NCBI GenBank assembly: GCA_033065855.1
Contig: JAVXUO010002905.1
Coordinates: 310,001 to 374,000 of the forward strand
Direction: 5' to 3'
Origin: Escallonia rubra
Lineage: Eukaryota > Streptophyta > Magnoliopsida > Escalloniales > Escalloniaceae
Length of the DNA stretch: 64,000 nucleotides
The position numbers and the translations under genes are program-made. Every line of letters begins with the position of its first letter. Within the stretch, counting starts at the first letter, position 1. Below are positions 63,481-64,000 of the stretch, piece after piece. The notes under the pieces are model-generated. The model did not search any database. It was not told where the DNA came from and saw only the letters and a program-made list of their open reading frames with translations.

Positions 63481-63660
63481 GCGCCTAGGCGCAAGGCGCA
63501 GCTAGGCGCACACAGCGCGCCTCGCCTAGGCCTAGGCGCACACAGCGCGCCTCGCCTAGGCCTAGGCGCAGCGCGTTCAAGAAGGCGCGCGCCTTGTGCG
63601 CCCAGGCGCCCAGGCGCTAGGCGCGAAGCGGCGGTGGAGGCGCCAAGCTAGGCGCACGAC
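63471..63660. repeat. GC-rich CCTAGGCG palindromic array
   Basis: It begins ttataaaaggcgcgcctagg inside the transposase homology. The unit ggcgcacacagcgcgcctcg-cctaggc is repeated in tandem, with gcgcgcc and cctaggcg palindromes throughout. Composition is about 75 percent GC against about 38 percent around it. A sparser array of the same 8-mer lies at 26265-26400. Confidence 0.8.
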
Positions 63661-63680
63661 TGTGTAGCCGTTCAAGTCAA

Positions 63681-64000
63681 GAACCCCCAAATCAGTTTCT
63701 GATTCGCGACCCAAGACCCAAGCTCTCTCAGTCTCTCACAGTCACCTCGCGACCCAAGACTCAAGCTTTGCTCCGTTCGTCGCCGTCGCATCTCCCATCT
63801 ATTCCGGCTGTCTGCTCTCCAGAACCCCCAAATCAGTTTCTGATTCGCGACCGAAGACCCAAGCTCTCTCAGTCTCTCACAGTCACCTCGCAACCCAAGA
63901 CTCAAGCTTTGCTCCGTTCGTCGCCGTCGCATCTCCCATCTCTTCCGGCTGTCTGCTCTCCAGTCGCATCTCCCGTCGCCGTCGCCGTCGCATCTGCGAC
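63681..64000. repeat. 151-bp tandem repeat at the window end
   Basis: The unit gaacccccaaatcagtttct... starts at 63681 and again at 63832, with only a few base differences. It ends in a gtcgccgtcgcatct microrepeat. The array runs off the window, so the copy number is unknown. The minus-strand ORF across it simply repeats itself. Confidence 0.9.

Overview
This window is plant nuclear DNA, from a eudicot judging by its gene families. It has spliced genes with GT-AG introns, a nuclear tRNA-Pro, a RopGEF, a class I small heat shock protein, a plant-type guanylyl cyclase 1 homologue, and a dense load of plant transposons (hAT, PIF/Harbinger, Helitron, Stowaway-like, MITEs, a solo LTR, LINE remnants). 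The species cannot be named from the sequence.

Layout. 1-3.3 kb: a shuffled subtilase pseudogene whose pieces lie on both strands. 3.3-7.8 kb: no clear gene, a GC-cored non-autonomous element and a MITE. 7.86 kb: tRNA-Pro(AGG). 8.55-12.03 kb (minus): a seven-exon RopGEF of 598 residues with intact frame. 12-21.3 kb: mostly intergenic, with one fold-back MITE that has a perfect 10-bp target duplication. 21.33-32.96 kb (plus): a nine-exon GC1 gene of 274 residues. Its introns hold a Helitron, a Stowaway-like element, tandem repeats and an organelle-like block. 33-45 kb: a transposon graveyard with two non-autonomous hAT elements, a solo LTR, a short Helitron and one GC-cored element. 45.75-47.78 kb (plus): a five-exon plant-specific protein of 378 residues. 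50-52 kb: a second GC-cored element and a LINE scrap. 52.6-53.3 kb (minus): a class I sHSP with a TATA box and a heat-shock-element-like site. 55.3 kb: a LINE reverse-transcriptase remnant. 56.46-62.41 kb: a complete 5.9-kb hAT element with a decayed transposase and a nested GC-cored element. 62.86 kb to the end: a PIF/Harbinger transposase broken by a GC-rich palindromic array and a 151-bp tandem repeat.

Four host protein genes look intact: the RopGEF (Rho-of-plants signalling), GC1, the 378-residue protein and the sHSP (chaperone). They do not form a pathway; they are ordinary neighbours separated by repeats. Exon boundaries were set by hand from splice consensus, phase and remembered family conservation. 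The most interesting points are the cysteine-peptidase-like Cys/His/Asp pattern in the GC1 protein, the GC-cored non-autonomous element family, the set of transposons with target duplications readable here, and the scrambled subtilase locus. I found no clearly new biological system.
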